From positions 1 through 64,000 of the forward strand of contig NZ_QFVS01000009.1 of NCBI RefSeq assembly GCF_003143955.1: a DNA stretch of 64,000 nt. Direction: 5' to 3'. A model generated the notes under the pieces. The model was not told the origin of the DNA. It searched no databases and worked only from the letters and a program-made list of their open reading frames with translations. A program made the translations under genes and the position numbers. This stretch comes from Kurthia zopfii. Lineage in GTDB: Bacteria > Bacillota > Bacilli > Bacillales_A > Planococcaceae. This document shows, one piece after another, positions 1-9,218 of the stretch; position 1 is the first letter of the stretch, and each line of letters opens with the position of its first letter.

Positions 1-127
1 TAGCTCGGTCAAATAAGAGAAACCGCTGCAAGTAAAGAAATACACTTGCAAGTACGCTCTATTCCCAAGAAGCTCCCACTTCAAGCGTGAAGAACCGCAA
101 GGTTTAGCTAAGTGGCGAGTAGTTCAC
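1..127 (+). mobile_element. Probable right end of an IS200/IS605 (TnpB-type) element
   Basis: No gene is readable here, but the sequence folds like the structured right end (and overlapping guide-RNA scaffold) of IS200/IS605 elements. A 7-bp hairpin pairs 27-33 with 44-50. A second structure pairs CTC at 73-75 with GAG at 117-119 and CCACT at 76-80 with AGTGG at 111-115. It encloses two mini-hairpins: TTCA/TGAA around AGCG (80-91) and AACC/GGTT around a GCAA tetraloop (93-104). The segment ends in GTTCAC near 127, as these elements often do. Frames 1, 2 and 3 have early stops, at 1, 14 and 33, so at most the last few codons of a tnpB gene could be inside the window. The identification rests on remembered resemblance and fold. 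An unrelated structured leader cannot be excluded. Confidence 0.45.
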
Positions 128-368
128 TTTGTAAGTGTAATGGTTTAATTGTAAATAAGAGGAAAGTACCTTTTTGAAAATGGCTGTAATAATAAAAAAA
201 ATTTCCAAATAACGATTAATTGTTTAATTGGGTGTATTTTTATTAAAAAAACGAAGAAACAACCGACTTTCGTACATTAAATTTATTACATTCACTTCAA
301 AATTTCTGTAATTAGTGGTGGAAAGTGGATGAATGTGGTACATTAATTTCAGACAGTGGGGTGATTGT
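128..368. other. Non-coding leader upstream of mraZ
   Basis: This AT-rich stretch holds no open frame with a ribosome binding site. Its recognisable content is the MraZ repeat cluster at 312-338. I could not find a convincing -35/-10 pair; several AT-rich hexamers fit equally poorly. In Bacillus subtilis the gene before mraZ is bshC (yllA). It is not seen here, so the gene order changes at or beyond the left edge. Confidence 0.5.
312..338 (+). promoter_or_regulatory. MraZ-binding repeats (three heptamers at 10-bp spacing)
   Basis: Three heptamers, TTAGTGG (312-318), AAAGTGG (322-328) and AATGTGG (332-338), are spaced exactly 10 bp apart, one helical turn. A further AGTGG lies at 355-359. Tandem GTGG-type repeats in front of mraZ are the known binding sites of MraZ, which represses its own operon. 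The form AAAGTG(T/G) with 3-base spacers is the one I recall from mollicutes. The sites lie 30-57 bases before the mraZ start, placed to block transcription of the division cluster. Binding is inferred; the repeats are seen. Confidence 0.75.
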
Positions 369-806
369 ATGTTTATGGGCGAGTATCAACATAATATTGA
401 TACGAAAGGTCGTTTAATAATTCCGGCTAAGTTCCGTGAACATATGATGGCCGGATTCGTTATAACTAGAGGGCTAGACGATTGTTTATTTGGTTATCCG
501 ATGGCAGAATGGGAAAAGCTTGAACAAAAACTCAAACAGCTACCACTTACAAAGCGTGATAACCGCGCTTTCACACGTTTTTTCTTTTCAGGAGCAACAG
601 AAGTTGACCTTGATAAGTCGGGGCGTATTAACATACCAAATAACTTACTTTCCTTTGCGAAAATTGAGAAGGAATGTGTCATTTTGGGTGTATCTAACCG
701 CATTGAAATATGGGATCAAGCAAAGTGGCAAAGCTATTACGAGGATTCTACTGAATCTTTTGCTGATTTAGCCGAAAATATGTTTGATAGTAATATTGAT
801 TTTTAA
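369..806 (+). CDS. mraZ: MraZ transcriptional regulator of the division cluster
   Basis: MraZ is a DNA-binding regulator with two AbrB/SpoVT-like swapped-hairpin domains that forms a ring and controls the dcw operon. The 145-residue protein starts [15 protein letters not shown], matching the family N-terminus. A second repeat of the fold begins around [15 protein letters not shown]. The start was set at ATG 369 because GGGGTGA lies just upstream and the family begins there; an in-frame ATG at 333 would add 12 unrelated residues. It is first in the cluster, 20 bases before rsmH, and its own binding repeats precede it. Confidence 0.96.
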   Translation: MFMGEYQHNIDTKGRLIIPAKFREHMMAGFVITRGLDDCLFGYPMAEWEKLEQKLKQLPLTKRDNRAFTRFFFSGATEVDLDKSGRINIPNNLLSFAKIEKECVILGVSNRIEIWDQAKWQSYYEDSTESFADLAENMFDSNIDF

Positions 807-826
807 GAAATATGGAGGACTGAATG

Positions 827-1765
827 ATGTTCAATCACACAACAGTATTATTAAAGGAAACAGTCGATGAATTGAACGTTCGTCCGGATGGGATTTATGT
901 GGATTGTACTCTTGGGGGAGCAGGTCATAGTGAGTATCTTGTTCAACAACTGAATGAGGGCGGTCGTTTAATTTGTTTTGACCAAGACACAACTGCAATT
1001 GAAAATGCAAAAGTAAAATTAGCGCCTTATATTGATCGCGTGACATTTATTCATTCGAACTTCCGTAATCTAAAAAGCGAACTAGCTTTAATTGGAATTA
1101 CAGAAGTTGATGGTATTTTATACGATTTAGGGGTTTCTTCCCCACAATTAGATAATGCAGAAAGAGGATTCAGCTATCACCAAGATGCACCTCTTGATAT
1201 GCGAATGGACCAAACAGCTTTACTGACAGCTTTTGATGTAATAAATGATTGGGATTATTCGGATTTAGTACGTATTTTCTATCGATATGGTGAAGAGAAA
1301 TTCTCTAAACAAGTAGCCCGCAAAATTGAAGCAGCTCGTGAAGTCGCTCCAATCGAAACAACTGGACATCTAGTAGAATTAATTAAAGAAGGTATTCCTG
1401 CAGCAGCTCGCCGTAAAGGTGGCCATCCAGCAAAACGCATTTTCCAAGCAGTCAGAATTGCGGTAAATGATGAGCTAGGAGTAGCAGAAGAATCATTACA
1501 ACAAGCTTTAGAAATCATTAATATCGGAGGAAGAGTAAGTGTTATAACATTCCACTCTTTAGAAGACCGACTTACGAAAACAATTTTCAAAGAAGTATCA
1601 TCATTACCAGACTTACCACCAGGTTTACCAATTATTCCGGATCACTTACAGCCGAAGTATAAATTAGTAAATCGAAAACCAATTCTACCTTCAGAAGAAG
1701 AGTTAGAAGTGAATAACCGTTCGAGATCAGCAAAACTAAGAGTAATCGAAAAAATTAAGGAATAG
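827..1765 (+). CDS. rsmH: 16S rRNA (cytosine-1402-N4)-methyltransferase RsmH (MraW)
   Basis: RsmH methylates N4 of C1402 in 16S rRNA with S-adenosylmethionine, tuning the ribosomal P site. The S-adenosylmethionine-binding loop appears as [15 protein letters not shown] near residue 27. The family segments [51 protein letters not shown] and ITFHSLEDR are all present. Two consecutive ATGs exist at 824 and 827. GGAGG at 814-818 is 8 bases from ATG 827, and the family starts MF, so 827 is preferred. The 312 residues match the usual length. It is co-transcribed between mraZ and ftsL. Confidence 0.97.
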   Translation: MFNHTTVLLKETVDELNVRPDGIYVDCTLGGAGHSEYLVQQLNEGGRLICFDQDTTAIENAKVKLAPYIDRVTFIHSNFRNLKSELALIGITEVDGILYDLGVSSPQLDNAERGFSYHQDAPLDMRMDQTALLTAFDVINDWDYSDLVRIFYRYGEEKFSKQVARKIEAAREVAPIETTGHLVELIKEGIPAAARRKGGHPAKRIFQAVRIAVNDELGVAEESLQQALEIINIGGRVSVITFHSLEDRLTKTIFKEVSSLPDLPPGLPIIPDHLQPKYKLVNRKPILPSEEELEVNNRSRSAKLRVIEKIKE

Positions 1766-1779
1766 TTAGGAGTGAGATA

Positions 1780-2163
1780 ATGGCAATCCCACAATATAGA
1801 CCTCAAAGAGACTATACTCGTCAAGTTCAACCTGAAATTCAACAACCAACTAACCCAGCTGGAAGTCCTTCGAAAAAAGTAAGAAAACGCGAATGGACGA
1901 AAGGTGAAAAAATAATTTTGGCTAGCATGATAACGGTGATTGCTGTTATTGCGATTCTAAGTTTATCTGTTCAATCGAAAATCGCCACTACTTCAGCAAC
2001 TGTGGATGAAACGAATGTAAAAATCGCCACAATCCAAAAAGAAAATGAAAACTTGTCAAACGAAGTTGCAGAAAAATCTACTTATGAGAGATTTGTGAAA
2101 AAAGCGAAAGAACTTGGGCTGACTCCGAATGCTGACAACATTAAGGCTGTGTCAAAAGAATGA
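1780..2163 (+). CDS. ftsL: Cell division protein FtsL
   Basis: FtsL is a bitopic divisome protein that pairs with DivIB and DivIC to activate septal wall synthesis. The 127-residue protein has a basic cytoplasmic tail of about 45 residues (KKVRKREWTKGEK), one transmembrane segment (about 47-65, IILASMITVIAVIAILSL), and an extracellular leucine-zipper-like coiled coil (VDETNVKIATIQKENENL). FtsL sequences are weakly conserved, so position also supports the call: it lies between rsmH and pbpB as in all Bacillales. Its TGA stop overlaps the pbpB start in an ATGA junction, suggesting translational coupling. Confidence 0.93.
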   Translation: MAIPQYRPQRDYTRQVQPEIQQPTNPAGSPSKKVRKREWTKGEKIILASMITVIAVIAILSLSVQSKIATTSATVDETNVKIATIQKENENLSNEVAEKSTYERFVKKAKELGLTPNADNIKAVSKE

Positions 2164-4334
2164 CAAAGAAGATAAAAGTAAGAAATACAGGAGCCCTTGT
2201 GATGTTAGCGATATTTGGGCTCCTGTTTTTGGTGATGTTTTTTAGGATTTTGTATATTCAAGTCACTGGATCAGTCCACGGGCATGATTTAGTGAAAGAA
2301 GCTGAAGCTAAATTTAATAAAACCCAAGTAGAACAAGCAGAAAGAGGAAGTATATTAGACGCAAATGGTGTGCCAATCGTAACGAATACTGCGAGTTATG
2401 ATTTATTCGCGGTTGTTTCGCCTGAAGCATCTGCAGGTACAAAACAGAAATTACATGTGAGTGATCCTAACCGAACTGCAACTATATTATCGAAGTATAT
2501 TAATATGCCTAAAAAAGATATATTAAATAAACTGAAGATGAAAAAACCGGATGGATCACCTTACTATCAAGTTGAATTTGGAGCTGTCGGAAAAAATCTA
2601 TCGCATAGTCAAATGCAGAAAATTGCTGATGAGGAATTGCCAGGGATTAACTTTACTGAAACGACGCAAAGATTTTATCCAAATGGCATGTTCGCTTCGA
2701 ATATTATTGGATTTTCACAAAGAACTGAAAATGAAGGAATCGTTGAAATTGTTGGTAAAAGCGGTTTAGAAAAAACATTCAATAAAGAACTTTCAGGTGA
2801 AAACGGTGAAGTTAATTTTAGTAAAGATAAATGGGGGTATATATTCCCAGGTACTGAAAAAATGATTACACCACCAAAAGACGGTGACAATATTTACTTA
2901 ACACTCGATAAAACAATCCAAAATATTTTGGAAAGTGAAGTCAGTAAAGTAGATGCAGAATACAAGCCGAAGTCGATTGTAGCGGTTGTAGCAGATCCGA
3001 AAACAGGGAAGATTCTAGCGTCAACGCAACGACCAACTTTTAACTCTCAAAAAAATGAGGGAATGAATACAAGTTGGTTAAATCGATTAACTGAAACGAC
3101 AATCGAACCAGGTTCTACAATGAAGGCCTTCACTTTAGCAACAGCTATTGAAAAAGGTGTATGGGATCCGAATGCCACATTTATGTCAGGGCAATATACA
3201 GTGGGTGGTCGTACGATTCGAGATGCCAATCAAGTAGGATGGGGAAGAATTTCTTATTTAGAAGCAATTCAACGTTCATCAAATGTTGGGATGGCGAACT
3301 TACTTGAAAGAATCGGGGATGAAAACTTCCTGAATTCTATCGCTAAATTTGGTTTTGGTGAGAAGACAGGCATTGATTTACCAGGTGAAGCAACTGGTAA
3401 AATATTAGACCAATATAAGATTAATACCGTAACTACTACATATGGACAAGGGTCGACTGTGACACCAATTCAATTAATTCAAGCGTTTAGTGCTATTGCG
3501 AATAACGGTGAAATGATGAAACCATATGTGATTAACAAAATCGTTGATCCTAATACCGGTAAAGTATTGAAAAATAATAAACCGGAAGCAGTAGGACAAC
3601 CGATTTCAGCAGAAACAGCAAAAGAAGTTAGAGATATTTTAGCGACGACAATAACTTCGCCTAAAGGGACAGCAAGAAACTTTGCAAGCCAAGAATACGA
3701 AGTATCTGGTAAAACAGGTACGGCGCAAATTCCGAATAATAAAGGCGGCTATGATTGGGGTAAGGGGAAATTCCTTTATTCATTTATCGGAATGGCTCCG
3801 CAAAAAGATCCTCAATTAGTTATGTATGTTGCAGTTGAAAAACCGAATTTAAAAGGGACAGAGTATGGTTCTGAACCAGTTTCGAAAATATTTAATGCTG
3901 TAATGGAAAGTAGCTTAAAGTATATGAATGTCGAAACGGATATGAGTCAAGTTCCACAAAAAGAACCAATCGATTCTTATTTAGGTGAGAAAACGACAGA
4001 CATCGTCAAAGAATTAACAGGGCAAAAATATGAGCCGATTGTCGTTGGTTCGGAAGGTAAAATTACCGACCAATTCCCGAAAAAAGGTTCAGTTGTTTTA
4101 GAGAAGGGGAAAATCCTCTTGAAAACTAAGGGCGCAGTAATTCTACCTGACTTTAAAGGCTGGTCATTGCGAGATGTCTTGAAATACAAAGAACTAAGCG
4201 GCATCAATATGAAAGTGGTTGGTGACGGATATGTAAGCAAACAATCCGTTCCAGCAGGAGTGACATTGAAAAAGAATGACGCAGTTCAGATCACACTTAA
4301 AACACCAAAAGAGCAATATAGTAAGAAGAAATAG
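2160..4334 (+). CDS. pbpB: Penicillin-binding protein 2B, septal transpeptidase with PASTA domains
   Basis: This is the division-specific class B transpeptidase that cross-links septal peptidoglycan. Order of parts: short cytoplasmic tail, one transmembrane helix (about residues 12-33), dimerisation/pedestal domain, transpeptidase domain, then two C-terminal PASTA repeats (from about 600, KYEPIVVGSEGKITDQFPKKG, and VILPDFKGWSLRDVLKY). Active-site motifs are intact: S319-T-M-K322, S373-S-N375 and K518-T-G520. At 724 residues it is typical of Bacillales PBP2B. It overlaps ftsL by 4 bases. The usual downstream partner spoVD, a sporulation paralogue, is absent, so this is the only class B PBP gene in the cluster. 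Confidence 0.97.
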   Translation: MTKKIKVRNTGALVMLAIFGLLFLVMFFRILYIQVTGSVHGHDLVKEAEAKFNKTQVEQAERGSILDANGVPIVTNTASYDLFAVVSPEASAGTKQKLHVSDPNRTATILSKYINMPKKDILNKLKMKKPDGSPYYQVEFGAVGKNLSHSQMQKIADEELPGINFTETTQRFYPNGMFASNIIGFSQRTENEGIVEIVGKSGLEKTFNKELSGENGEVNFSKDKWGYIFPGTEKMITPPKDGDNIYLTLDKTIQNILESEVSKVDAEYKPKSIVAVVADPKTGKILASTQRPTFNSQKNEGMNTSWLNRLTETTIEPGSTMKAFTLATAIEKGVWDPNATFMSGQYTVGGRTIRDANQVGWGRISYLEAIQRSSNVGMANLLERIGDENFLNSIAKFGFGEKTGIDLPGEATGKILDQYKINTVTTTYGQGSTVTPIQLIQAFSAIANNGEMMKPYVINKIVDPNTGKVLKNNKPEAVGQPISAETAKEVRDILATTITSPKGTARNFASQEYEVSGKTGTAQIPNNKGGYDWGKGKFLYSFIGMAPQKDPQLVMYVAVEKPNLKGTEYGSEPVSKIFNAVMESSLKYMNVETDMSQVPQKEPIDSYLGEKTTDIVKELTGQKYEPIVVGSEGKITDQFPKKGSVVLEKGKILLKTKGAVILPDFKGWSLRDVLKYKELSGINMKVVGDGYVSKQSVPAGVTLKKNDAVQITLKTPKEQYSKKK

Positions 4335-4338
4335 TTAG

Positions 4339-4375
4339 ATATTTACCCGAAAGTGTTCCACTTTTGGGTAAATAT
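4339..4375 (+). terminator. 17-bp hairpin between pbpB and mraY
   Basis: An uninterrupted 17-bp stem (one G-U pair) joins 4339-4355 to 4359-4375 around a 3-base loop, five bases after pbpB. It lacks a run of Ts, so it may be a weak terminator, an mRNA 3'-end stabiliser, or both. It sits exactly where spoVD and murE are missing. The rest of the 159-base gap has AT-rich sequence with TTGACC at 4422-4427 and TATGAT at 4451-4456, but their spacing is too long for a confident promoter. Confidence 0.5.
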
Positions 4376-4493
4376 TATAATTCACAAGTCTATTCTGAAA
4401 AAAATTGAACTTTCGTGTCGTTTGACCTTTAAATTTCAATTTGAAACTACTATGATAGTACTTGTACTTAAACGTAATTAAAGGAGAATCATC

Positions 4494-5465
4494 ATGACAA
4501 TTTCAATGGTGCTACTAACAATTTTTGCAGCATTACTATTATCTGCGGTAATTGGACCGGTAGCAATCCCACTATTAAGACGTATGAAATTCGGACAAAG
4601 CATTCGTGAAGAAGGCCCGAAATCTCATATGAAAAAACAAGGAACACCGACAATGGGTGGCGTAATCTTTTTATTCTCAATCATCATCTCTACGATGGCG
4701 ATGAGCATGTATTATACGCAACTTAGTGTCTACTCAATCGTTTTATTAATCGTACTATTAGGTTTTGGTATGGTCGGATTTTTAGACGATGGTTTGAAAA
4801 TCATTTTCAAAAGAAATTTAGGTCTTACTTCAATCCAAAAATTAATCGCTCAAATTGTTATTTCGGTTGTTGCGTACTTACTTTTAAAAGGCGCAGGATT
4901 TGATAATCATTTATCAATTCCATATACAGACATTGAATTTAACTTAGGTTATTTCTATGTGATTTTCATTGTTTTTTGGTTAGTAGGATTCTCAAATGCA
5001 GTGAATTTAACAGATGGATTAGACGGTCTAGTTTCGGGAACAGGTGCAGTTGCATTCGCAGCATTCGGTATTATTGCCTATGTTCAAAATCAGCCGGATG
5101 TCGCAATATTCTCGTTCGCAGTAACGGGTGCATTACTAGGTTTCTTAATCTTTAATATTAACCCTGCCAAAGTATTTATGGGTGATACAGGTTCATTAGC
5201 ATTAGGTGGCGCATTAGGTATGGTATCAATTGCGACACACCAAGAACTATTACTACTTCTAATCGGTTTAGTATTCGTAGTAGAAACTGCTTCAGTAATG
5301 CTTCAAGTAGGTAGCTTCAAAATTAGAAAAAAACGTATTTTCAAAATGGCACCAATACATCACCACTTTGAACTTTCAGGCTGGTCTGAATGGCGTGTAG
5401 TTATTACATTCTGGTTAGTGGGAATTATTTGTGCTTTAGCAGCAGTATTACCGGAGGTCCTATAG
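4494..5465 (+). CDS. mraY: Phospho-N-acetylmuramoyl-pentapeptide-transferase MraY
   Basis: MraY transfers phospho-MurNAc-pentapeptide from UDP to undecaprenyl phosphate, making lipid I at the inner face of the membrane. The 323-residue protein has about ten hydrophobic helices. Family signatures seen: GPKSHMKKQGTPTMGGV, FLDDGLK with the catalytic aspartate pair, NAVNLTDGLDGLV, FMGDTGSLALGG and the histidine-rich APIHHHFELSGW. AAAGGAGA precedes the ATG. The stop is one base before murD, so the two are translated together. In Bacillus subtilis murE precedes it; here pbpB does. Confidence 0.97.
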   Translation: MTISMVLLTIFAALLLSAVIGPVAIPLLRRMKFGQSIREEGPKSHMKKQGTPTMGGVIFLFSIIISTMAMSMYYTQLSVYSIVLLIVLLGFGMVGFLDDGLKIIFKRNLGLTSIQKLIAQIVISVVAYLLLKGAGFDNHLSIPYTDIEFNLGYFYVIFIVFWLVGFSNAVNLTDGLDGLVSGTGAVAFAAFGIIAYVQNQPDVAIFSFAVTGALLGFLIFNINPAKVFMGDTGSLALGGALGMVSIATHQELLLLLIGLVFVVETASVMLQVGSFKIRKKRIFKMAPIHHHFELSGWSEWRVVITFWLVGIICALAAVLPEVL

Positions 5466-5466
5466 G

Positions 5467-6822
5467 ATGAAAATGATCGAATCAATGAAGGATAAAAAAG
5501 TATTAGTATTAGGTTTAGCGAAAAGTGGAGTTGCTGCAGCAGAACTTCTACACAAGCTAGGTGCATTTGTAACTGTTAATGATGCAAAACCCTTTGAGGA
5601 CAATAAAGAGGCTCAAACACTACTTCACCAAGGAATTACAGTGATTTGTGGTCATCACCCTGAAGATTTACTCGACGACGGCTTTGAACTCGTAGTAAAA
5701 AACCCGGGTATTCCTTATACAAATCCAATAGTAGCGGATGCAATTTCTCGTGAAATTCCAGTTTGGACGGAAGTGGAACTAGCATATCTCGTTAGTGAAG
5801 CGCCAATGATTGGTATAACTGGTTCAAATGGTAAAACTACCACTACATCCTTATTGTTCGATGTTTTAAAAGAAGGTAGTAAAAAACCTTTGATTGCTGG
5901 AAATATTGGAACGGTAGCGTGTGGCGTTACTGCTGATGCTTCTGCCGATGAATTAGTCGTAACTGAACTTTCATCATTCCAATTGATGGGGACTGAATCA
6001 TTCAAACCGCATATTGCGATTTGGACGAATTTATTTGAAGCTCATATTGATTATCATGGCAGTATGGAAGAATATGCGAAAGCAAAATTCAAAGTAACAG
6101 AAAACCAAACAGCCGAAGATTATTTAATTTATAATGCAGATCAAAAAATTGTAGCTGATTTCGCGCAACAATCGAAAGCAAAATTAATTCCATTTTCATC
6201 TAATGGAAGATTAGCTGAAGGGATTAGCGCGGATGATACACAAATTTATTGGATGGGTGAACCGTACTTAGAACAGTCGGTCATCGCATTACCTGGTAAG
6301 CATAATTTAGAAAATGTCTTATGTGCTGTTGCGACGGCTATTTTAGTAGATTGTCCAAAAGATGCCATCATCAAAGTACTAAAAATATTCACTGGTGTGA
6401 AACATCGCACGCAATTTATTGGTGAATTTAATCAAGTGAAATTTTATAACGACTCAAAAGCAACGAATACACTAGCGACTAAAAGTGCGATTTCAGCATT
6501 CAGCACGCCGTTAATTTTATTGGCGGGTGGTTTAGATCGTGGTCATTCATTTGAGGCGTTACGACCATATATGAGTCATGTAAAAGTTGTTGTCGCTTCT
6601 GGAGAAACTGCTGAGCGATTTGCTGAATTTGCACGTTCATGTGGAGTGAAAACAGTTGTTTTAGCAGATGATATGACAGATGCAGTTCCAAAAGCATTTG
6701 AATTATCAGAAGCGGGTGACACGATTTTACTATCACCTTCATGTGCAAGTTGGGATCAGTACCCAAGCTTTGAAAAACGTGGAGATTTATTTATCGAGGC
6801 ATTCGAAGCTTTACAAAAATAG
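5467..6822 (+). CDS. murD: UDP-N-acetylmuramoylalanine--D-glutamate ligase MurD
   Basis: MurD is the cytoplasmic ATP-dependent ligase that adds D-glutamate to UDP-MurNAc-L-alanine. The 451-residue protein has an N-terminal UDP-binding domain (KKVLVLGLAKSGVAAAELL), a central ATPase domain with the P-loop GSNGKTTT (residues 119-126, Lys123), and a C-terminal ligase domain with FYNDSKATN and AGGLDRG. GGAGG at 5454-5458 sets the start. spoVE/ftsW, murG and murB would follow in Bacillus subtilis; here divIB follows after 18 bases. Confidence 0.97.
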   Translation: MKMIESMKDKKVLVLGLAKSGVAAAELLHKLGAFVTVNDAKPFEDNKEAQTLLHQGITVICGHHPEDLLDDGFELVVKNPGIPYTNPIVADAISREIPVWTEVELAYLVSEAPMIGITGSNGKTTTTSLLFDVLKEGSKKPLIAGNIGTVACGVTADASADELVVTELSSFQLMGTESFKPHIAIWTNLFEAHIDYHGSMEEYAKAKFKVTENQTAEDYLIYNADQKIVADFAQQSKAKLIPFSSNGRLAEGISADDTQIYWMGEPYLEQSVIALPGKHNLENVLCAVATAILVDCPKDAIIKVLKIFTGVKHRTQFIGEFNQVKFYNDSKATNTLATKSAISAFSTPLILLAGGLDRGHSFEALRPYMSHVKVVVASGETAERFAEFARSCGVKTVVLADDMTDAVPKAFELSEAGDTILLSPSCASWDQYPSFEKRGDLFIEAFEALQK

Positions 6823-6840
6823 TATTAAGGAAGTGAGACG

Positions 6841-7590
6841 ATGCAAAAGGTAATTGAGATTAAAGAGCGTAGTTCAACGTTAATCGAACGTAGAAAGAAA
6901 AAGCAAAAACGTAATTTTATCATTTTACTCGTTCTATTAGGCATCGTCTTAATGTTCCTCCTCTATTTTCAAACACCTTTCAGCCATATTGGCAAAATTA
7001 ATGTGGATGGGCAGAAAATTGAAACGGAGGAATACTACATAAAACATAGTGGATTATCGACTGGTGACTCATTTTGGCGATTCGACCCGAAAGAAGTGCA
7101 GAATCGATTGAAAAATCAACCAACTGTAAAAAGTGTAACGGTAGAACGTTCATGGCTGAATGAGGTTAATATTCAAATCAAAGAAAACAAGCATATGGCA
7201 ATATTAAAAACCGGCGATCGTTACAATTATGTTTTAGAAAACGGCGAATTATTATCATCTCGCACAACAGTAAATCAAACGAACCTTCCTATTTTACTTG
7301 ATATGCCTGATCGAAAGTTTAGAACGAAATTGGTGAAACAATTGAAAAGATTAGATGCAGATATTCTCTTGATGATCTCTCAAATAGAGAAACCTAAAAA
7401 TACAACGAATAGTAATTTAGTTCAATTGTATATGAGCGATGGTTTTGAAGTGAAAGTGAATGTCACGAATCTAGCGAGTAAACTGCAGTATTATCCTTCC
7501 ATTGTGGCGCAATTAGGCTCTGAGAAAAAAGGTGTAATCAACCTAGAAATCGGAGGTTATTACAACACTTTTAAATTAGAGTATAAATAA
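6841..7590 (+). CDS. divIB: Cell division protein DivIB (FtsQ)
   Basis: DivIB stabilises the FtsL-DivIC complex at the septum. The 249-residue protein has a basic N-terminal tail (ERRKKKQKR), one transmembrane helix (about residues 27-43, FIILLVLLGIVLMFLLY), a POTRA domain beginning at about FSHIGKINVDGQKIETEEYYIK with the typical ERSWLNEVNIQIKENK strand, and a C-terminal beta domain. GGAAGTGAG precedes the ATG. It follows murD by 18 bases and closes this transcript block, since a promoter lies before ftsA. Confidence 0.92.
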   Translation: MQKVIEIKERSSTLIERRKKKQKRNFIILLVLLGIVLMFLLYFQTPFSHIGKINVDGQKIETEEYYIKHSGLSTGDSFWRFDPKEVQNRLKNQPTVKSVTVERSWLNEVNIQIKENKHMAILKTGDRYNYVLENGELLSSRTTVNQTNLPILLDMPDRKFRTKLVKQLKRLDADILLMISQIEKPKNTTNSNLVQLYMSDGFEVKVNVTNLASKLQYYPSIVAQLGSEKKGVINLEIGGYYNTFKLEYK

Positions 7591-7815
7591 CTTGAAATTG
7601 TAATAAAGACGTTAATATCTTTTTTTTAATAAATATGGAATAATAAAGACATACCTTTATGAAACTTTTTTTCAAAAGATGTGTAAAAATTTACAATTAT
7701 GGGTATAACAAAAGACTACTACTATTATCGTATGTGTTTATAAGAGTGATGGTCAGATCTAATCAAAGCGTTTTTTGATTAATTCAATTTAGTTGGAAGA
7801 AAATCACAAATTACT

Positions 7816-7844
7816 TAGACAAATATAGCAATATACAATAAAAT
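7816..7844 (+). promoter_or_regulatory. Promoter upstream of ftsA
   Basis: TAGACA (7816-7821) and TAAAAT (7839-7844) match the housekeeping sigma consensus at 5 of 6 positions each, with a 17-base spacer. The 288-base gap before it is AT-rich and shows no gene or clear terminator. Confidence 0.65.
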
Positions 7845-7878
7845 AGTTAAAAAGAGAAAAATAAGGGGGTGCCGTAAA

Positions 7879-9171
7879 TTGAATCAGCCTGAATTATATG
7901 TAGCGCTAGACCTAGGTTCAAACTCAGTGAAATGTGTCATCGGAGAAGTAGCAGATGAAAACACAATCCACGTAATTGGAGTTGGAGTTGAGAATTCTAG
8001 TGGAATTAATAAAGGTAATATTGTAAATATCGACGCAACAGTTGCTTCAATCAAAAGGGCAGTAGCAAAAGCAGAACGTATGATGGGTATGACTGTTAAT
8101 AAAGTAATTTTAGGAATTCCCGCAAATCAAAGTTCAATCCAAGATGTAAAAGGTGTAGTCGCGGTTAACGGTGATTCACGTGAAATCTCTGATGATGACT
8201 TAGATCGCGTATTGGAATCGGCAGCAACTATGCTTAATTCACCGGATCACGAAGTCGTGAACCAAATTCCAAAGAAATTTACAGTCGATAATTTAACGGA
8301 TATTAAAGACCCTCGTGGCATGCTTGGTATTCGTTTAGAAGTTGATTCAACGTTAATTTCAAGTAGTAAAACAGTTCTACATAACATATTACGATGTGTT
8401 GAACGCGCCGGTCTGGATGTTCAACAAATTTATTTAAAAGCGATGACTTCAGGTAACTTTGCACTAACGGATGACGAAAAATCTCGTGGCACAATGTTAC
8501 TAGATATGGGTGCAGAATCAACAACTTTATCAGTCTTTAAAGAGGATATCTTAACAAATGTTGCGATGATCCCACTTGGTGGCGATAACCTTGTGAAAGA
8601 TTTATCGGGGGTATTAAAAATCGATACTTCTCAAGCGAGAGAGTTACTTTATGATTATGGACGCGCATATTGTGACGAGAAGATGATCAAAGAAGGACTT
8701 ACTGTACCAGTTGTAGGAATCGACTTTAAAGAGCAATTCGCTTTAAGTTACATCGTTGATATATTACAAGATCGTCTTTCAGAAATCTTCAACCTAGTTC
8801 TTGATGAATTGTATAATCAAGGTGTAGAAGACTTACCGGGAGGCATTGTTTTAACTGGTGGTGTCGCTAATCTTGATGGCATTCAAAAGTTTGCGAACGA
8901 ACACTTTAATTCCCGAGTTCGTATTGCTTCTCCTACGCAAATGGGTGCGCGCAATCCAGAATTAACTGGTGCTATTGGCGTAATCCAATACGCGTTTGTG
9001 GAAGGAATGTTCTATGGCGAATTCAGTGATGAAGCACCATTAGAACCAATTCAACAAGGTAATAATAATTATAATGATAAGCGTACGAAAATGGATCAAG
9101 ATCAATCAGAAGAACCAAAGCAAGGTGTTATGGTGAAATTGAAGGATATGTTTAATCGATTTATTGATTAA
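7879..9171 (+). CDS. ftsA: Cell division protein FtsA
   Basis: FtsA is an actin-like ATPase that tethers FtsZ filaments to the membrane. It starts with TTG at 7879, set by GGGGG at 7865-7869 and by the family N-terminus ([19 protein letters not shown], phosphate-1 loop). Other actin-fold signatures are [17 protein letters not shown] (phosphate-2) and [15 protein letters not shown] (adenosine loop). The last residues, [15 protein letters not shown], form the amphipathic membrane-targeting helix, preceded by a polar linker. At 430 residues the length is normal. It is followed by ftsZ after 47 bases. Confidence 0.96.
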   Translation: MNQPELYVALDLGSNSVKCVIGEVADENTIHVIGVGVENSSGINKGNIVNIDATVASIKRAVAKAERMMGMTVNKVILGIPANQSSIQDVKGVVAVNGDSREISDDDLDRVLESAATMLNSPDHEVVNQIPKKFTVDNLTDIKDPRGMLGIRLEVDSTLISSSKTVLHNILRCVERAGLDVQQIYLKAMTSGNFALTDDEKSRGTMLLDMGAESTTLSVFKEDILTNVAMIPLGGDNLVKDLSGVLKIDTSQARELLYDYGRAYCDEKMIKEGLTVPVVGIDFKEQFALSYIVDILQDRLSEIFNLVLDELYNQGVEDLPGGIVLTGGVANLDGIQKFANEHFNSRVRIASPTQMGARNPELTGAIGVIQYAFVEGMFYGEFSDEAPLEPIQQGNNNYNDKRTKMDQDQSEEPKQGVMVKLKDMFNRFID

Positions 9172-9218
9172 TAACTATAAAAATTCTACGCATTAGTGCA
9201 AATAGAGGAGGAAATGAC

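Noticed and set aside
4335-4493. A remnant of spoVD or murE
   Set aside because: The 159-base gap contains a hairpin and AT-rich sequence only; no frame resembles either protein.
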